A program made the translations under genes and the position numbers. A stretch of DNA of 64,000 nucleotides from JAPLSN01 sp964482955 (lineage in GTDB: Bacteria > Spirochaetota > Spirochaetia > Treponematales > UBA12059), in the NCBI GenBank assembly GCA_964482955.1, contig CAYZZW010000006.1:1-64000 (forward strand), given 5' to 3'. Of this stretch, positions 33,921 to 44,387 are shown piece by piece. The stretch's first letter is position 1; each line of letters begins with the position of its first letter. The notes beneath the pieces were generated by a model that was given only the letters and a program-made list of their open reading frames with translations, was not told the origin of the DNA and ran no database searches.

Positions 33921-34681
33921 GCCCGCGACGTCCCCTGTTCCCCGACCTGCCGCGGCCGATCCTGTTCGCCCACCGCGGCGTCTCCGCGCGCGCGCCCGAG
34001 AACACCCGCGCCGCCTTCGAGCTCGCCAGGCTCGAGGGCGTTCCCGCGGTCGAACTCGACATCCACCTCTGCGCGTCGGGCGAACTCGTCGTCACCCACG
34101 ACCGTTCGACGAAACGCGTCTCGGGCGCCGATCACGACATCCAAACGACGCCGTGGGATATTTTGCGCGAACTCGACGTCGGCTCGTGGAAAGGCGACGC
34201 GTTCCGCGGCGAACGCATCCCGCTCCTGGGCGACCTCTTCGAGGAGTACCGCGACGCTCTCCGGTTCGACATCGAGATCAAGAGCGATTCGGTGACCGAC
34301 GCCGGCCTCGAGCGCGCGCTCGCCGACCTGGTCGCTTCCATGGGGATGACGGATCGCGTCGCCGTGAGCTCGTTCAATCCCTTCGCGCTCCGCCGCTTCA
34401 AGGCCCTCGCCCCCGCCATCCCGACGGCCCTCATCTATTGCGATCATGACGAACAAGTACCCTGGTTCCTCCGCCGCGGCCAGGGTCGCCTCGTCGCCGC
34501 CTGCGACTACATGAAACCATCAAAGCTCCTCACCGGCCGCGCCACGGCCCTCGCCCGCGCGCTCGGCGGCCGCCCCTTCGTGCCGTGGGTCGTCGACGAC
34601 CGACAGGAAGCGCTCCGCCTCATCGCCCTCGGCTGCGATGGTCTCGTCTCGAACGACCCGGCCGCCCTTGGCAAATTCTGA
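33917..34681 (+). CDS. glycerophosphodiester phosphodiesterase
   Basis: Hydrolyses glycerophosphodiesters to glycerol-3-phosphate and an alcohol. At 254 residues it has the cytosolic GDPD (UgpQ-like) length. Catalytic motifs are visible in order: LFAHRGVSARAPENT (H-R and E), VELDIHL (E, D) and VVTHDRS (second H), then RFDIEIKSD. No signal peptide, so unlike the GlpQ lipoprotein of some treponemes it should act in the cytoplasm. The start overlaps the upstream stop by four bases. Confidence 0.92.
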   Translation: MSPRRPLFPDLPRPILFAHRGVSARAPENTRAAFELARLEGVPAVELDIHLCASGELVVTHDRSTKRVSGADHDIQTTPWDILRELDVGSWKGDAFRGERIPLLGDLFEEYRDALRFDIEIKSDSVTDAGLERALADLVASMGMTDRVAVSSFNPFALRRFKALAPAIPTALIYCDHDEQVPWFLRRGQGRLVAACDYMKPSKLLTGRATALARALGGRPFVPWVVDDRQEALRLIALGCDGLVSNDPAALGKF

Positions 34682-34803
34682 AAATTTTTTGCCATACAGA
34701 CAGCAAAGCGCGCGCTCGTCGAATCAACGCGACGGCACTCGCTCACGTGGATCTTGATTTCAATCGAACAGGACGACGCCCGACGTATTCAACACATGTC
34801 GTA
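34682..34803. other. intergenic DNA between convergent genes
   Basis: About 120 bases with moderate GC. A weak hairpin around the ugpQ stop (GGCAAATT ... TTTTTTGCC) may contribute to plus-strand termination. Nothing else is recognised. Confidence 0.4.
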
Positions 34804-34836
34804 CATAAAAAAAGGAGGAGGCCGAAGCCTCCTCCT
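34804..34836 (-). terminator. intrinsic terminator of the lipoprotein gene at 34902
   Basis: A perfect 10-bp stem, AGGAGGAGGC / GCCTCCTCCT, around CGAA (34813-34836). On the minus strand it is followed by a run of seven T residues, terminating transcription from the gene at 34902-36377. Confidence 0.9.
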
Positions 34837-34901
34837 GTCACTATTTTCCTAACTAACCTTGCTTGATTCTCTCTTTCACTGAGTCCTTATGGCCGATCCC
34901 C

Positions 34902-36377
34902 TCAAGGAAGGTTGGCGATGAGTTCGCGGGCGAGGGTGTCGCGGCCGGCGCTCACGAGGACGTTCCGCACGGCGGCCGCTTCGTCCGTGCCCGTGGCGCT
35001 GACCGGCTTTTCCGCGAAGTAGAGCGGCGCGCCGGTTTCGAGATCGAGGACGCGGATCGTCGCCTTGCCCTCGGCGATCCACATCGCGCCGTCCTTGCGC
35101 GCCGTTTCCACCCGGACCACGCCGTACACGAGCCGAGTCGCCTTGCCGGCGAGCGCACCCTTCGCGGCGGCCAGCACCGCCTGGTCGTCGAGCGACGCGA
35201 CGAGGGCTCCGTCGAGCGACGCCATTACGATCTTGAATTTTTCCTTGACGAGGGTTTCGACGAGACCGCCCTGCGCGGCGGTGCCGACGCGGGCCCCGCC
35301 CTTGTCCAGGTCGACGATGGCTACGGCGGTCGGCACGGTGTTCGCCACCGAGCCGACGACGTAGTCGAAGGTCACGATGCGGCCTTTCAGCTCGGTTTCC
35401 AGGGCGTCCCGATAGGCGGCGTACTGGGGCGGGAAGCGATCGAGGAGATCGAGCGACGAATCGAGGTTGACGCGCATCGTGAGCTTCATCTTGCCCGTGG
35501 CGTCCGGCGCGGGCGGCGTGAACTTCACGAAACCGTCCGAATCGCTCATCGCGCGCTCCGTCTTCGTGCCGACGCGCGGCCCCTGTTTCCTCGGATACTG
35601 CACTGCGAACTCGACCCCCGGCACGCCGGGAGCGTCGTCGGATTCGCCGTACACGAGCTTTGCGACGAAGGGCGCGCGATAGTCCTGCCCGAGCTGCGGA
35701 ATGGCCGGATTCGGCGACTTCACGAGCCTGAGCCTCTGGATGACGCGACGCGCGTTGTTCACGTTGCGCTCCATCTTGATCGAGGCGTTGTCGATGTCGG
35801 ACCCCGACGCGGCGACGGCGGCTTCGATGTAGAAGCGGATGGCGTCGAACTGCCGGCCGGATTCCTCGGCCTTGGCGCCTTGACCTTCGGGTATGGCTAC
35901 CGCGTCGACCCGTTCCTTGAACAGGGCTTCTATGCGCGCCTTTTCCTTCCCCAGCTCCTTGGAGTCGTAGGCGGCGAGGATGTAGACCATGACCGCGCCC
36001 GTCTTCTTGTCCTTGACTTCGCGGCGTTCCTTGACGACGAAACCGACGACCCGGTTCGTCGACTGCGTCGTGACCGTGCTCACGATGTCGGTCTGGTAGG
36101 AATCGAGGGAGGCCTTCGCCTTGGCGGTGGTGTCCGCGGTCACCTTGACGCCGAGGTAGATCATGATGTTCGAGAGGAGCTTGGCCGTGGCGTCGTTCAA
36201 CGCTTCTGCCGAATCGCCCTTCGCGCTCGACCCGGCGCCGACGAAATAGTGGTTCACGCCGTCGGGCGCGGGCGTCTTGTCGATCCAATCGGGTTTCGCC
36301 TGGGCGGACGGTTGCGTGGCGCACGACACGGCCAGCAGCGCGGCCAGCAGGGCGGATAAAGGCTTCAGTGGTTTCAT
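34902..36377 (-). CDS. lipoprotein, LPP20-like
   Basis: A 491-residue predicted lipoprotein. The signal peptide ends in a lipobox LLAVSC, with the acylated Cys at residue 19. The mature N-terminus (KPDWIDKTPAPDGVNHYFVG) opens an LPP20-like domain, in which a W-I...P-D...YYVG start followed by an AL-DA-AKLLS helix is typical. Two further domains follow: a middle beta-rich FAVQYPRKQGPRVGTKTERA region and a C-terminal LVYGVVRVETARK part that resembles LpoB/CsgG-type folds. GGAG lies five bases before the ATG. Outer-membrane attached; role unknown. Confidence 0.8.
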   Translation of the reverse strand: MKPLKPLSALLAALLAVSCATQPSAQAKPDWIDKTPAPDGVNHYFVGAGSSAKGDSAEALNDATAKLLSNIMIYLGVKVTADTTAKAKASLDSYQTDIVSTVTTQSTNRVVGFVVKERREVKDKKTGAVMVYILAAYDSKELGKEKARIEALFKERVDAVAIPEGQGAKAEESGRQFDAIRFYIEAAVAASGSDIDNASIKMERNVNNARRVIQRLRLVKSPNPAIPQLGQDYRAPFVAKLVYGESDDAPGVPGVEFAVQYPRKQGPRVGTKTERAMSDSDGFVKFTPPAPDATGKMKLTMRVNLDSSLDLLDRFPPQYAAYRDALETELKGRIVTFDYVVGSVANTVPTAVAIVDLDKGGARVGTAAQGGLVETLVKEKFKIVMASLDGALVASLDDQAVLAAAKGALAGKATRLVYGVVRVETARKDGAMWIAEGKATIRVLDLETGAPLYFAEKPVSATGTDEAAAVRNVLVSAGRDTLARELIANLP

Positions 36378-36458
36378 GATTGCTCCATGGCGCTCCGAAC
36401 GCATGAGGGCCATCGGAGCTCGTAGTGATTCGACGCGAAGCGTCGCGCCGAAACGGTC

Positions 36459-36536
36459 CGGACGGCCCTCGCTTCCGAGAAGGCCGTCCGCGCCGCTTCC
36501 ACGAAGAAACGGCGTTCCCGTCTCCGGGAACGCCGT
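36459..36536 (-). terminator. hairpins downstream of the lipoprotein gene at 36559
   Basis: ACGGCGTTCCCG (36509-36520) pairs with CGGGAACGCCGT (36525-36536), followed on the minus strand by TTTCTTC, a fair intrinsic terminator. A second perfect 9-bp stem (CGGACGGCC / GGCCGTCCG) lies at 36459-36490. Confidence 0.65.
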
Positions 36537-36558
36537 CCTTTCCTGTAACTACGCCGGA

Positions 36559-37233
36559 TCAGAACCCGTCGTAGAAGGACTGCTGAACAGCGTCCATGGC
36601 GCGCTGCTTGGCTTCGGTCTTGGGCTCCTCGGCCTCGGCGGCGTTGAGCATGTTGTTGAGCTGCTTCTGGAGCGCGTCCTTGCCGATGGTCCAGAGCTGG
36701 ATCACGCGGTATTCGCGCTTGTCGGGCTTGCCCTCGGTGGTGAAGGTCTGGACGTAGACCCACCAGCCGTCTTCCTGGAAGAAGCCGGAGAACGTGGCTT
36801 CGGCGACGCTCTTCACGACGCGTTCCATGTAGGACTCGATCTTGTCCTTGTCGCCGACCTGGGCGCCGGCGAAGGCGTCCTTCACGCGGGTGCTGATGAG
36901 CGCCGCGATGCGGGTCTGGGCGTTCAGGCGGGACGCGGCGAGCTCGGTGCCCGCGAGGTCCTGGCCCTGTTCCTCGACGATGATGACGAACTTGCCCTGG
37001 TAGTCGGGAAGCTTCTCGACTTCCTTGTAACCCTTGAGCGCGCTCATGACCCAGTTCGGGGCGGCGGTGCCCCAGACGGTGCCCTTGTGCTCGAGGACCT
37101 TGGGCGGGTACGTCTTGACGTCCTCGGACACGGCGCCCGGCTGCGGGCTGTCACCCGTCTTCTTGCCGCCGGCGCAACCGACCAGGGCGAAGACGACGAG
37201 AAGAGCGGTCAGGATGGTGAAAAACTTCTTCAC
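36559..37233 (-). CDS. lipoprotein
   Basis: A 224-residue predicted lipoprotein. Signal peptide KKFFTILTALLVVFALVGC, acylated Cys at residue 20. The mature protein carries PNWVMSALKGYKEVEKLPDY and ASRLNAQTRIAALISTRVKD, the layout of LPP20-like lipoproteins (P-x-W-V near the start, then an A-x-x-x-A helix), and a WWVYVQTFTTEGK strand. The start is GTG at 37233 with AGGAGG upstream. The C-terminus is rich in Glu and Gln. Exact function unknown. Confidence 0.78.
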   Translation of the reverse strand: MKKFFTILTALLVVFALVGCAGGKKTGDSPQPGAVSEDVKTYPPKVLEHKGTVWGTAAPNWVMSALKGYKEVEKLPDYQGKFVIIVEEQGQDLAGTELAASRLNAQTRIAALISTRVKDAFAGAQVGDKDKIESYMERVVKSVAEATFSGFFQEDGWWVYVQTFTTEGKPDKREYRVIQLWTIGKDALQKQLNNMLNAAEAEEPKTEAKQRAMDAVQQSFYDGF

Positions 37234-37284
37234 GATTTCCTCCTTACTTCACTGAACCTCGGGCTACGCCCGATTTCTTTTAAA

Positions 37285-37313
37285 CCCGGCGCGCACCGAA
37301 TGGTTACGCCGGG
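37285..37313 (-). terminator. hairpin downstream of the lipoprotein gene at 37332
   Basis: CCCGGCG (37285-37291) pairs with CGCCGGG (37307-37313). On the minus strand it is followed by TTTAAAAG, a weak T-run. A smaller CGGGC/GCCCG hairpin lies next to it. Confidence 0.45.
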
Positions 37314-37331
37314 GAGTTCCCGTTAGCGACT

Positions 37332-38429
37332 TCACATGCCCGTGTGGAACGTGAAGGATTTGCCCCGCTGGTACACGAGGTAGATATCGGGGAAGCCTCC
37401 GCGCTCCCCGGCGTCGTAAATCGCGTCCTCGACGAAGGTTTTCGTCTGGAACGTGTACACGTACATTTTCGTCTCGTTCGGCGAGTAGGACGACTGCTCG
37501 ACGAGGCGCACCTTCTTCTGCAGCTGGCGCCGGAAGGTGCTGACCGCCCGCGCGTCCGCCGTGTTCTGAAGGATCAGCTCGTAGCGGATGCCGTTCGAGA
37601 GCGAGTTGCGGATGAGGCTCTTCGTCTGCTCCGTCAGCTTCGGCATGACCATGAAGACGCCGCCGGCGACCGCGTTCTGCGTGGCCGCCTCCTGCGAGAC
37701 CGTGCTGTACGCCTGCGGGCTCTGGTAGGCCACGGTGCTCAGGAGCTGGGCGGTCGAAGGGTCGAAGATCTTGAGCGATCCCTTGGCGGTGGCGTAGAAC
37801 TTGCCCCCGTCGGCCTTTTCGTCGACATTGAGGGATATTTCCACGTACACGTCCGCGTTGAACTTCTGGGCCAGGTACTGGACGATGTCGATGGAACCGC
37901 CCGTCTCGTTCTGGTAGGCGATCGCCTGGTCCTTCTTGTTCTTTTCGATCTGGTCGAAATCCACCACGGTCATGCCGAGGCGCTCGATCAGGTAGCGGTT
38001 GGCCGACGACACGGCGGTCTTGGCCACCGGCTTGGCGACTCCGGCTTCGTCGTCGTAATAGACCATGTACTGGAGGCTGTTGAGATAGCGCTCGAGGAAC
38101 GCCTGCTCGTCGGGCGTCATCTGGCCGGGAGCCGGAGGCGGCACGTCGGTGGAAGCGGGCGCGGCGGCCGTGGTCGGAGGGGTGCCGCCCGCGGGAGGAG
38201 TCGTGCCTGCGGGCGCGGTCGAAGACCCGGCGGAACCGGACGGATTGCCGGTAATCAGTTCCTTCGCGCGATCCTTGTCTGGGTTCGACTCGGCGGTACC
38301 CAAGGAGGTCCCGGCGGTCTGGCCGCTCGCGGGCTGTTCGGGCTGTTTTTTCGGCGCTTTCGGAGCGCCGGCGCACGAGAGGAACACGAGGGCACTCAAG
38401 GCGATGGCCGCCGTCACTTTCAAGGTCAT
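37332..38429 (-). CDS. lipoprotein with Pro/Ala/Thr-rich linker
   Basis: A 365-residue predicted lipoprotein: signal peptide ending ALVFLSC (Cys 19), a ~90-residue low-complexity linker rich in Pro, Thr, Ala and Gly, then a folded domain from about 105 (DEQAFLERYLNSLQYMVYYD). This domain contains VSSANRYLIERLGMTVVDFD and KFNADVYVEISLNVDEK, similar to uncharacterised spirochaete and Bacteroidetes lipoproteins. The long linker suggests the domain is held away from the membrane. GGAG lies upstream of the ATG at 38429. Confidence 0.78.
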   Translation of the reverse strand: MTLKVTAAIALSALVFLSCAGAPKAPKKQPEQPASGQTAGTSLGTAESNPDKDRAKELITGNPSGSAGSSTAPAGTTPPAGGTPPTTAAAPASTDVPPPAPGQMTPDEQAFLERYLNSLQYMVYYDDEAGVAKPVAKTAVSSANRYLIERLGMTVVDFDQIEKNKKDQAIAYQNETGGSIDIVQYLAQKFNADVYVEISLNVDEKADGGKFYATAKGSLKIFDPSTAQLLSTVAYQSPQAYSTVSQEAATQNAVAGGVFMVMPKLTEQTKSLIRNSLSNGIRYELILQNTADARAVSTFRRQLQKKVRLVEQSSYSPNETKMYVYTFQTKTFVEDAIYDAGERGGFPDIYLVYQRGKSFTFHTGM

Positions 38430-38529
38430 CCGTCAACTCCTTACGGCACTGATGAGTATAACGCGCGAATCGGCGCTTTCCAGAACTACGGCCGCGTTCG
38501 CGGCTTTTTCTTCGATGCGGGCAGGCCGA

Positions 38530-38558
38530 ACTATAGCGGTTCCCCCGGATAAATGAAA
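38530..38558 (-). promoter_or_regulatory. promoter of the lipoprotein gene at 37332
   Basis: Minus strand TTTCAT (38553-38558), 17-base spacer, TATAGT (38530-38535), about 95 bases upstream of the ATG. The -10 is good and the -35 modest. Confidence 0.5.
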
Positions 38559-38608
38559 GGGCGACGGGGTTGTCGGGGGCTGACGCGCTCCGTGGCGGAC
38601 ACGCGGCG

Positions 38609-40600
38609 TCAGCGCCAAGCGGGGCGCGGCGCCTGCGTGGCGAGGCGTTTTCCGACCAGGTCGGGAAGATACCTGACGAGCGCGCGGGACACGACGGAAG
38701 CTCCCGCAAACTCGTTCGCGATCGAGACGGAGATCGTCCCGGTCAGCGCGGGCCGGACGGGAATCCGGATACCGCCCACGGCCAGCACCGACGAAGCGGC
38801 GGCCGGCTCGAGCGAGCAGGAAGGAAGCTGGCCCGGCGGAAGTGCGCCCGAGCCGATCCTGGCGCCGTTCAAGGTCGCCCGGAATCCGCCGTTCGCGTCG
38901 AACGCGACGACGAGGGTTCCGGCGCCGGAGGACTTCATGATCACGGACAGCGGCGCTCCGGCGACTTCGACGCGGAAGGGCCGATCCGCCCGGACGTCCG
39001 CGGCCGCGGTAAAACGACCGTCCGTCGGAAGCGTCACGCCGGGCATGCCCGGACGTCGCGCGAAGGCCGAGTATGGCGCCGAATCCGAAAGCGATTCGAA
39101 CCCGGACGCCCACACGAGGTCGTCGCGGTATTCGGAGGCGGCCGCCTCGGCGAAGGCCGGATACAGGTCAGCCGCGCCGTTCGAAAGGGCGCAATAGAGG
39201 CCGAAATCGTCATAGAGCGCCGGGAAACCGTCCGAGCCCGCGACCATCGCCGGACCGGAGTATCCCCACACGGAGGAACGGGCGTCGAACGGCGCCTGAC
39301 GCACCGCGTTGACGACGCCGTCGTACGCGAAAAACACCTCGAGCCGGTCCTTGGCGGGCACGACGGAGACGGCCAGCGTGAGGGCTCGCGCCGGAAGCGT
39401 TTCGCCGGCGTCGAAACGGACGATCCGGTCCTTCGCGGAAAACGCGAGATACGGCCGACCGGCGTCGACGCCGAGGGTCACGGAACGGCTTTCGCCGAAA
39501 TCGTGGGCATAGACGACGCCCGACGCGTTCGCTTCGGGAAGGAACCGGACGACGATGGTGTGCGGCAGGAGGGAGCCGGACAGCGTCGGCCAGCGGGCGG
39601 CGCTGACGGAGACGCCGGCGCCCGAATATTTCCAGCCGTCCTCGATGCCCGCCGGACGGGCGCCGAGCCGATAGCCGAATCCGCCGGGGTAGGCGTCGAG
39701 ATAGGGCTTTCCGAAAAACGCGGCGTCCGCCCACGCGGCGCGGGCGTCGGCCGGAGTCCCCTCGAATTTGAAGAGGGACGCGAAGCCGCGGCCGGAGCGC
39801 AGGAGCGGCGCGTCGGAACCGCGCTCGCGCACGAGCAGCTTGACGGTCTTGCGGACCGGCGAGTCGAAATCGAAGGACTGGCCCGCGGGCGGCGGGAAGG
39901 GGTACAGATCGAGGCTGACGGTCACGGCGCCCGGCATCGAGGTCCCCGGCCACACGATGCGGTCGAATCCTGCGGAGACGGGACCGGAGCCGCCCTGCAG
40001 CGGAAGGCCGCCCGTCGACCAGACCGCGTAGGGCGCCAGGGAAGCCGGGGCATCGGTCCTGACCGTGAGGAGGCCGGCGTCGCCGACGGCGAACGACGAG
40101 GGATACACGCCGATTTCGGCGTCCATGACGCCCTTCGACACCTTGAAGACGCGCAGGCTGCCCGACTGGAGGGTTTTATCCGACTCGTTGCGGAACTCGT
40201 ACTCGAAGCGATAGAAACCGTCGGCCGGTTCGTCGGCCATGACGGCGTTCATCTTCGCCGTCTCGAAGGAATCGACCGTGCGCTGGCCGGGGAGGGCCTT
40301 GGCGCCCTTGCGGACGTAGGCGGTGGAGGAAACCGGGACGCCAGCCGCGTCGTACACCTTGAGCTCGAAGACGACCGGTTCCTCGGCGCCGTCGAGCACC
40401 TGGACGCCGAAGGACGCGAGCGACAGGGAGGGAAGGATGGCGCCGTCGCGGATGGGCAGGGAGGATCGGGTGGCGCTGACGGCATACAGCTCGTCGCGCT
40501 CGTCGTCCGTCAGGAATCCCGTCGACGCCTGGCAGGCTCCCAGGATCGAGGCGAGGAAAATGACGATGACAAGCGGCGCCCCGAGGCGTTTCACGACCAT
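38609..40600 (-). CDS. large lipoprotein with lectin/LamG-like region
   Basis: A 663-residue predicted lipoprotein. The signal peptide (VIVIFLASILGAC) puts the acylated Cys at residue 23. The N-terminal ~230 residues are beta-rich Ig-like segments (VFELKVYDAAGVPVSSTAYV). A middle region with SLFKFEGTPADAR, WPTLSGSLLPHTIVVRF, GRPYLAFSAKD and LTLAVSVVPAKDRLEVFFAY resembles a concanavalin-A/LamG-like jelly roll. No catalytic motif is evident. ATG 40600 is used; a GTG two codons later is equally possible given GGGAG spacing. Surface or periplasmic binding is inferred. Confidence 0.75.
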   Translation of the reverse strand: MVVKRLGAPLVIVIFLASILGACQASTGFLTDDERDELYAVSATRSSLPIRDGAILPSLSLASFGVQVLDGAEEPVVFELKVYDAAGVPVSSTAYVRKGAKALPGQRTVDSFETAKMNAVMADEPADGFYRFEYEFRNESDKTLQSGSLRVFKVSKGVMDAEIGVYPSSFAVGDAGLLTVRTDAPASLAPYAVWSTGGLPLQGGSGPVSAGFDRIVWPGTSMPGAVTVSLDLYPFPPPAGQSFDFDSPVRKTVKLLVRERGSDAPLLRSGRGFASLFKFEGTPADARAAWADAAFFGKPYLDAYPGGFGYRLGARPAGIEDGWKYSGAGVSVSAARWPTLSGSLLPHTIVVRFLPEANASGVVYAHDFGESRSVTLGVDAGRPYLAFSAKDRIVRFDAGETLPARALTLAVSVVPAKDRLEVFFAYDGVVNAVRQAPFDARSSVWGYSGPAMVAGSDGFPALYDDFGLYCALSNGAADLYPAFAEAAASEYRDDLVWASGFESLSDSAPYSAFARRPGMPGVTLPTDGRFTAAADVRADRPFRVEVAGAPLSVIMKSSGAGTLVVAFDANGGFRATLNGARIGSGALPPGQLPSCSLEPAAASSVLAVGGIRIPVRPALTGTISVSIANEFAGASVVSRALVRYLPDLVGKRLATQAPRPAWR

Positions 40601-40650
40601 GCACTCCCGTGTGGAGCGTCCGGAATCGGATCCGAGAAACTCCAGCAAAT

Positions 40651-40679
40651 AGTATACCCCTGATTTCGGGCAATATCAA
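40651..40679 (-). promoter_or_regulatory. promoter of the LamG-like lipoprotein gene
   Basis: Minus strand TTGATA (40674-40679), 17-base spacer, TATACT (40651-40656), about 50 bases before the start at 40600. Both boxes are close to consensus. Confidence 0.75.
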
Positions 40680-40726
40680 TCATGTGGAGATATTGGAAGA
40701 TTTAATCTTTCGAATATAGCCTCTTT

Positions 40727-41923
40727 CTATCGGGGCACGAACACGTAGCCTTTGCCGCCTTCGATCTCGACCTTCGTGCCGAAGCGCGCCGACCACGTCG
40801 CGAGCCCGTCGAGCGTCGCCTTCGCCTCTTCCGGAGTGGCCGGACGCGGCACGCAGCTTCCCCGGTCGATCGTCACCGGCTCGATTTCCACGCGTTCCAC
40901 CCGGTTCCCGTCCAGCGCGACGCGGAACAGGGCGCTCTGATAGGTCGGGTCGGCGGCCATGTCGAACACGAAATTCCCCATCGAATAGAGGATGAGGCCG
41001 CTTTTATACCGTTCGACGCTCTGGAGCACGTGGGGATGGTGGCCGAGCACCACGCTCGCGCCGGCATCGATGGCCGCGCGGCCGAATTCGAGCTGGAAGG
41101 CGCGCGGGATGCGCTGGTGCTCGTCGCCCCAGTGCACCGACACGAAGACGTGGTCGTACGCGGCGCGGGCGGCCTTCACGTCGGCGACCAGGTCCGCGAC
41201 GATCGCGTGGGCGACGCCCGGGCTGGACGGTCCGGCGGGGGTGACGCTCCAAAAGCCCTCCGCGTAGGCCAGGAACGCGATCGAGAGTCCGTTCGCCGTC
41301 GCGACGGCGGGCGTCCGCGCCTCGGCGATATCCGCGCCAGCGCCGCAGCGCTTCAGCCCGGACAGGTCGAAGTAATCGAGCGTCTCGAGCACGGCTTGCG
41401 GGCCGTAGTCGTTCATGTGGTTGTTGGCGAGCGACACGACGTCGAAGCCCGCCCACTTGAGCGAAAAGACGACACCCGGCGAGGCCCGGAAGGTGACGTT
41501 GTCCGGCTTGCCGGGGTAATGCGTGCCCACGAAGGAGGCAGGGCATTCCAGGTTGACGAAGGCGAGATCGGCGGCGCGGATGGCGTCCGTCAGTTTGGAA
41601 AACGGCGTTTGGTACCCGGTCTTCTGGATGTTCGTCCCCGGGTGCCGCGTGAGGAGCACGTCGCCGACCGCGAGCACGGTGGCCTTGCCGCGCGTGGGGA
41701 GCGCGTAGGCGGCGTCCGGCAGCGCGAGCCGGACAGCCGCGTCCGGCGTGTCGGCGTCGGCGGGCAGGTCGGCGGCACGTGTGCCAGCAGCACGAGCCTC
41801 CGGAGCGGCGCCCGCGGGCAGGGCGGCGGCGGGGACGCCGCACGACGCGAGCGCGGCGCAGACCGCCAGGGCGGCGGCCGCGGTCATCGTCGCCCCGAAC
41901 GCGAAACGCGGCGCGGCGCGCAC
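40727..41923 (-). CDS. CapA-family metallophosphoesterase-like lipoprotein
   Basis: A 398-residue CapA (poly-gamma-glutamate synthesis type) protein with a calcineurin-like fold. An N-terminal signal (ALAVCAALASC) has a lipobox Cys. Motifs: VLAVGDVLLTR (D), FVNLECPAS (E), VVSLANNHMNDYG (NNH), HVFVSVHWGDE (HWG) and VLGHHPHVLQ (GHHPH). The GTG start at 41923 has GGAGGA seven bases upstream and lies three bases after the nadE stop, so the two are cotranscribed. Substrate is unknown; no other cap genes are nearby. Confidence 0.88.
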   Translation of the reverse strand: MRAAPRFAFGATMTAAAALAVCAALASCGVPAAALPAGAAPEARAAGTRAADLPADADTPDAAVRLALPDAAYALPTRGKATVLAVGDVLLTRHPGTNIQKTGYQTPFSKLTDAIRAADLAFVNLECPASFVGTHYPGKPDNVTFRASPGVVFSLKWAGFDVVSLANNHMNDYGPQAVLETLDYFDLSGLKRCGAGADIAEARTPAVATANGLSIAFLAYAEGFWSVTPAGPSSPGVAHAIVADLVADVKAARAAYDHVFVSVHWGDEHQRIPRAFQLEFGRAAIDAGASVVLGHHPHVLQSVERYKSGLILYSMGNFVFDMAADPTYQSALFRVALDGNRVERVEIEPVTIDRGSCVPRPATPEEAKATLDGLATWSARFGTKVEIEGGKGYVFVPR

Positions 41924-41926
41924 GCG

Positions 41927-43567
<1,641 letters not shown>

Positions 43568-43666
43568 GCGTCGTTCCCCCATGCTTCCGGCACGCGTTTC
43601 GGGCGCCCGGTCCGCTGCGATACTACAACGCGACCCGCGGCTTGGCAACGTCGAAGGCGCGCGAAC

Positions 43667-43695
43667 TTGCCACAAGCCGGGGCGCGTAGTAGACT
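43667..43695 (+). promoter_or_regulatory. promoter of leaderless gene at 43702
   Basis: TTGCCA (43667-43672), 17-base spacer, TAGACT (43690-43695), then six bases to the GTG start at 43702. No ribosome binding site. Confidence 0.75.
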
Positions 43696-43701
43696 GCGCC
43701 C

Positions 43702-44379
43702 GTGAAAACCTCCACGCTCATCGTGTCGTACGACCCCGATTTCGCGCGCGCCATCGCGTCCGAACTCGCGCTCGTGGAGCGCGCGCCCGTCGTCGCCGTC
43801 GCGGAGCCGGCGGATCCCGGAGCGGACGGCATTTCCTGGCGCCCGTCGTCCTACGCGTCCACGCGGAGCGTCATCGTCGAAGCCGGCTGCGCGGAAGGCG
43901 GCTTTTCCGAAGCCGTGCTCGTCGCGCCCTACCCGGCCGCCGCCGACGAGGACGACTCCGTCCCGGTCGCGGAGCGCGTTCAGGCATACGAACCGCCCGG
44001 CACGTTGGCCGGCGCCGTGGACGCGCGGGCCGTCGGCTTCATGACCATGGCGCGCGAACTGGCGACCAAGCTCTCGGGCGGCGGCGGCAGGTTGCTCCTC
44101 GTCCACCCGCCCGCCGAATCCTTCGCCGCCGCGAACGCGCCCCTGTCCGAGCAGGCGGCTTCGGGCGCGGTCGACGCCTTCGCCGCGGGCATGGCGCGCC
44201 TGTCCACCGCGATCGAATCCGGCCAGCCGATCTGCGACGCCTTCGAGATCGTCGACACCTGCCCCCAGCGGGAGCTTACGGCGCAGTTCGTCGCCCGCGC
44301 CCTCGCCAAGCCCTTCGACCGCAAGGCGTCGCGGGTACTCCGCTGGAACGGCAAGACGGGCATCTTCGGGCTCTTTTAG
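43702..44379 (+). CDS. conserved hypothetical protein, possibly degenerate SDR fold
   Basis: A 225-residue soluble protein. TLIVSYDPDFARAIASELAL at the start replaces the Gly-rich Rossmann motif of short-chain dehydrogenases, and MTMARELATKLSGGGGRLLL plus AFAAGMARLSTAIESG resemble the later helices of that fold, but the catalytic Tyr-x-x-x-Lys is not seen. It may be a non-enzymatic relative. The start is GTG with a -10 box six bases upstream. It is followed at nine bases by the ZIP transporter gene. Confidence 0.65.
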   Translation: MKTSTLIVSYDPDFARAIASELALVERAPVVAVAEPADPGADGISWRPSSYASTRSVIVEAGCAEGGFSEAVLVAPYPAAADEDDSVPVAERVQAYEPPGTLAGAVDARAVGFMTMARELATKLSGGGGRLLLVHPPAESFAAANAPLSEQAASGAVDAFAAGMARLSTAIESGQPICDAFEIVDTCPQRELTAQFVARALAKPFDRKASRVLRWNGKTGIFGLF

Positions 44380-44387
44380 CCGATACG

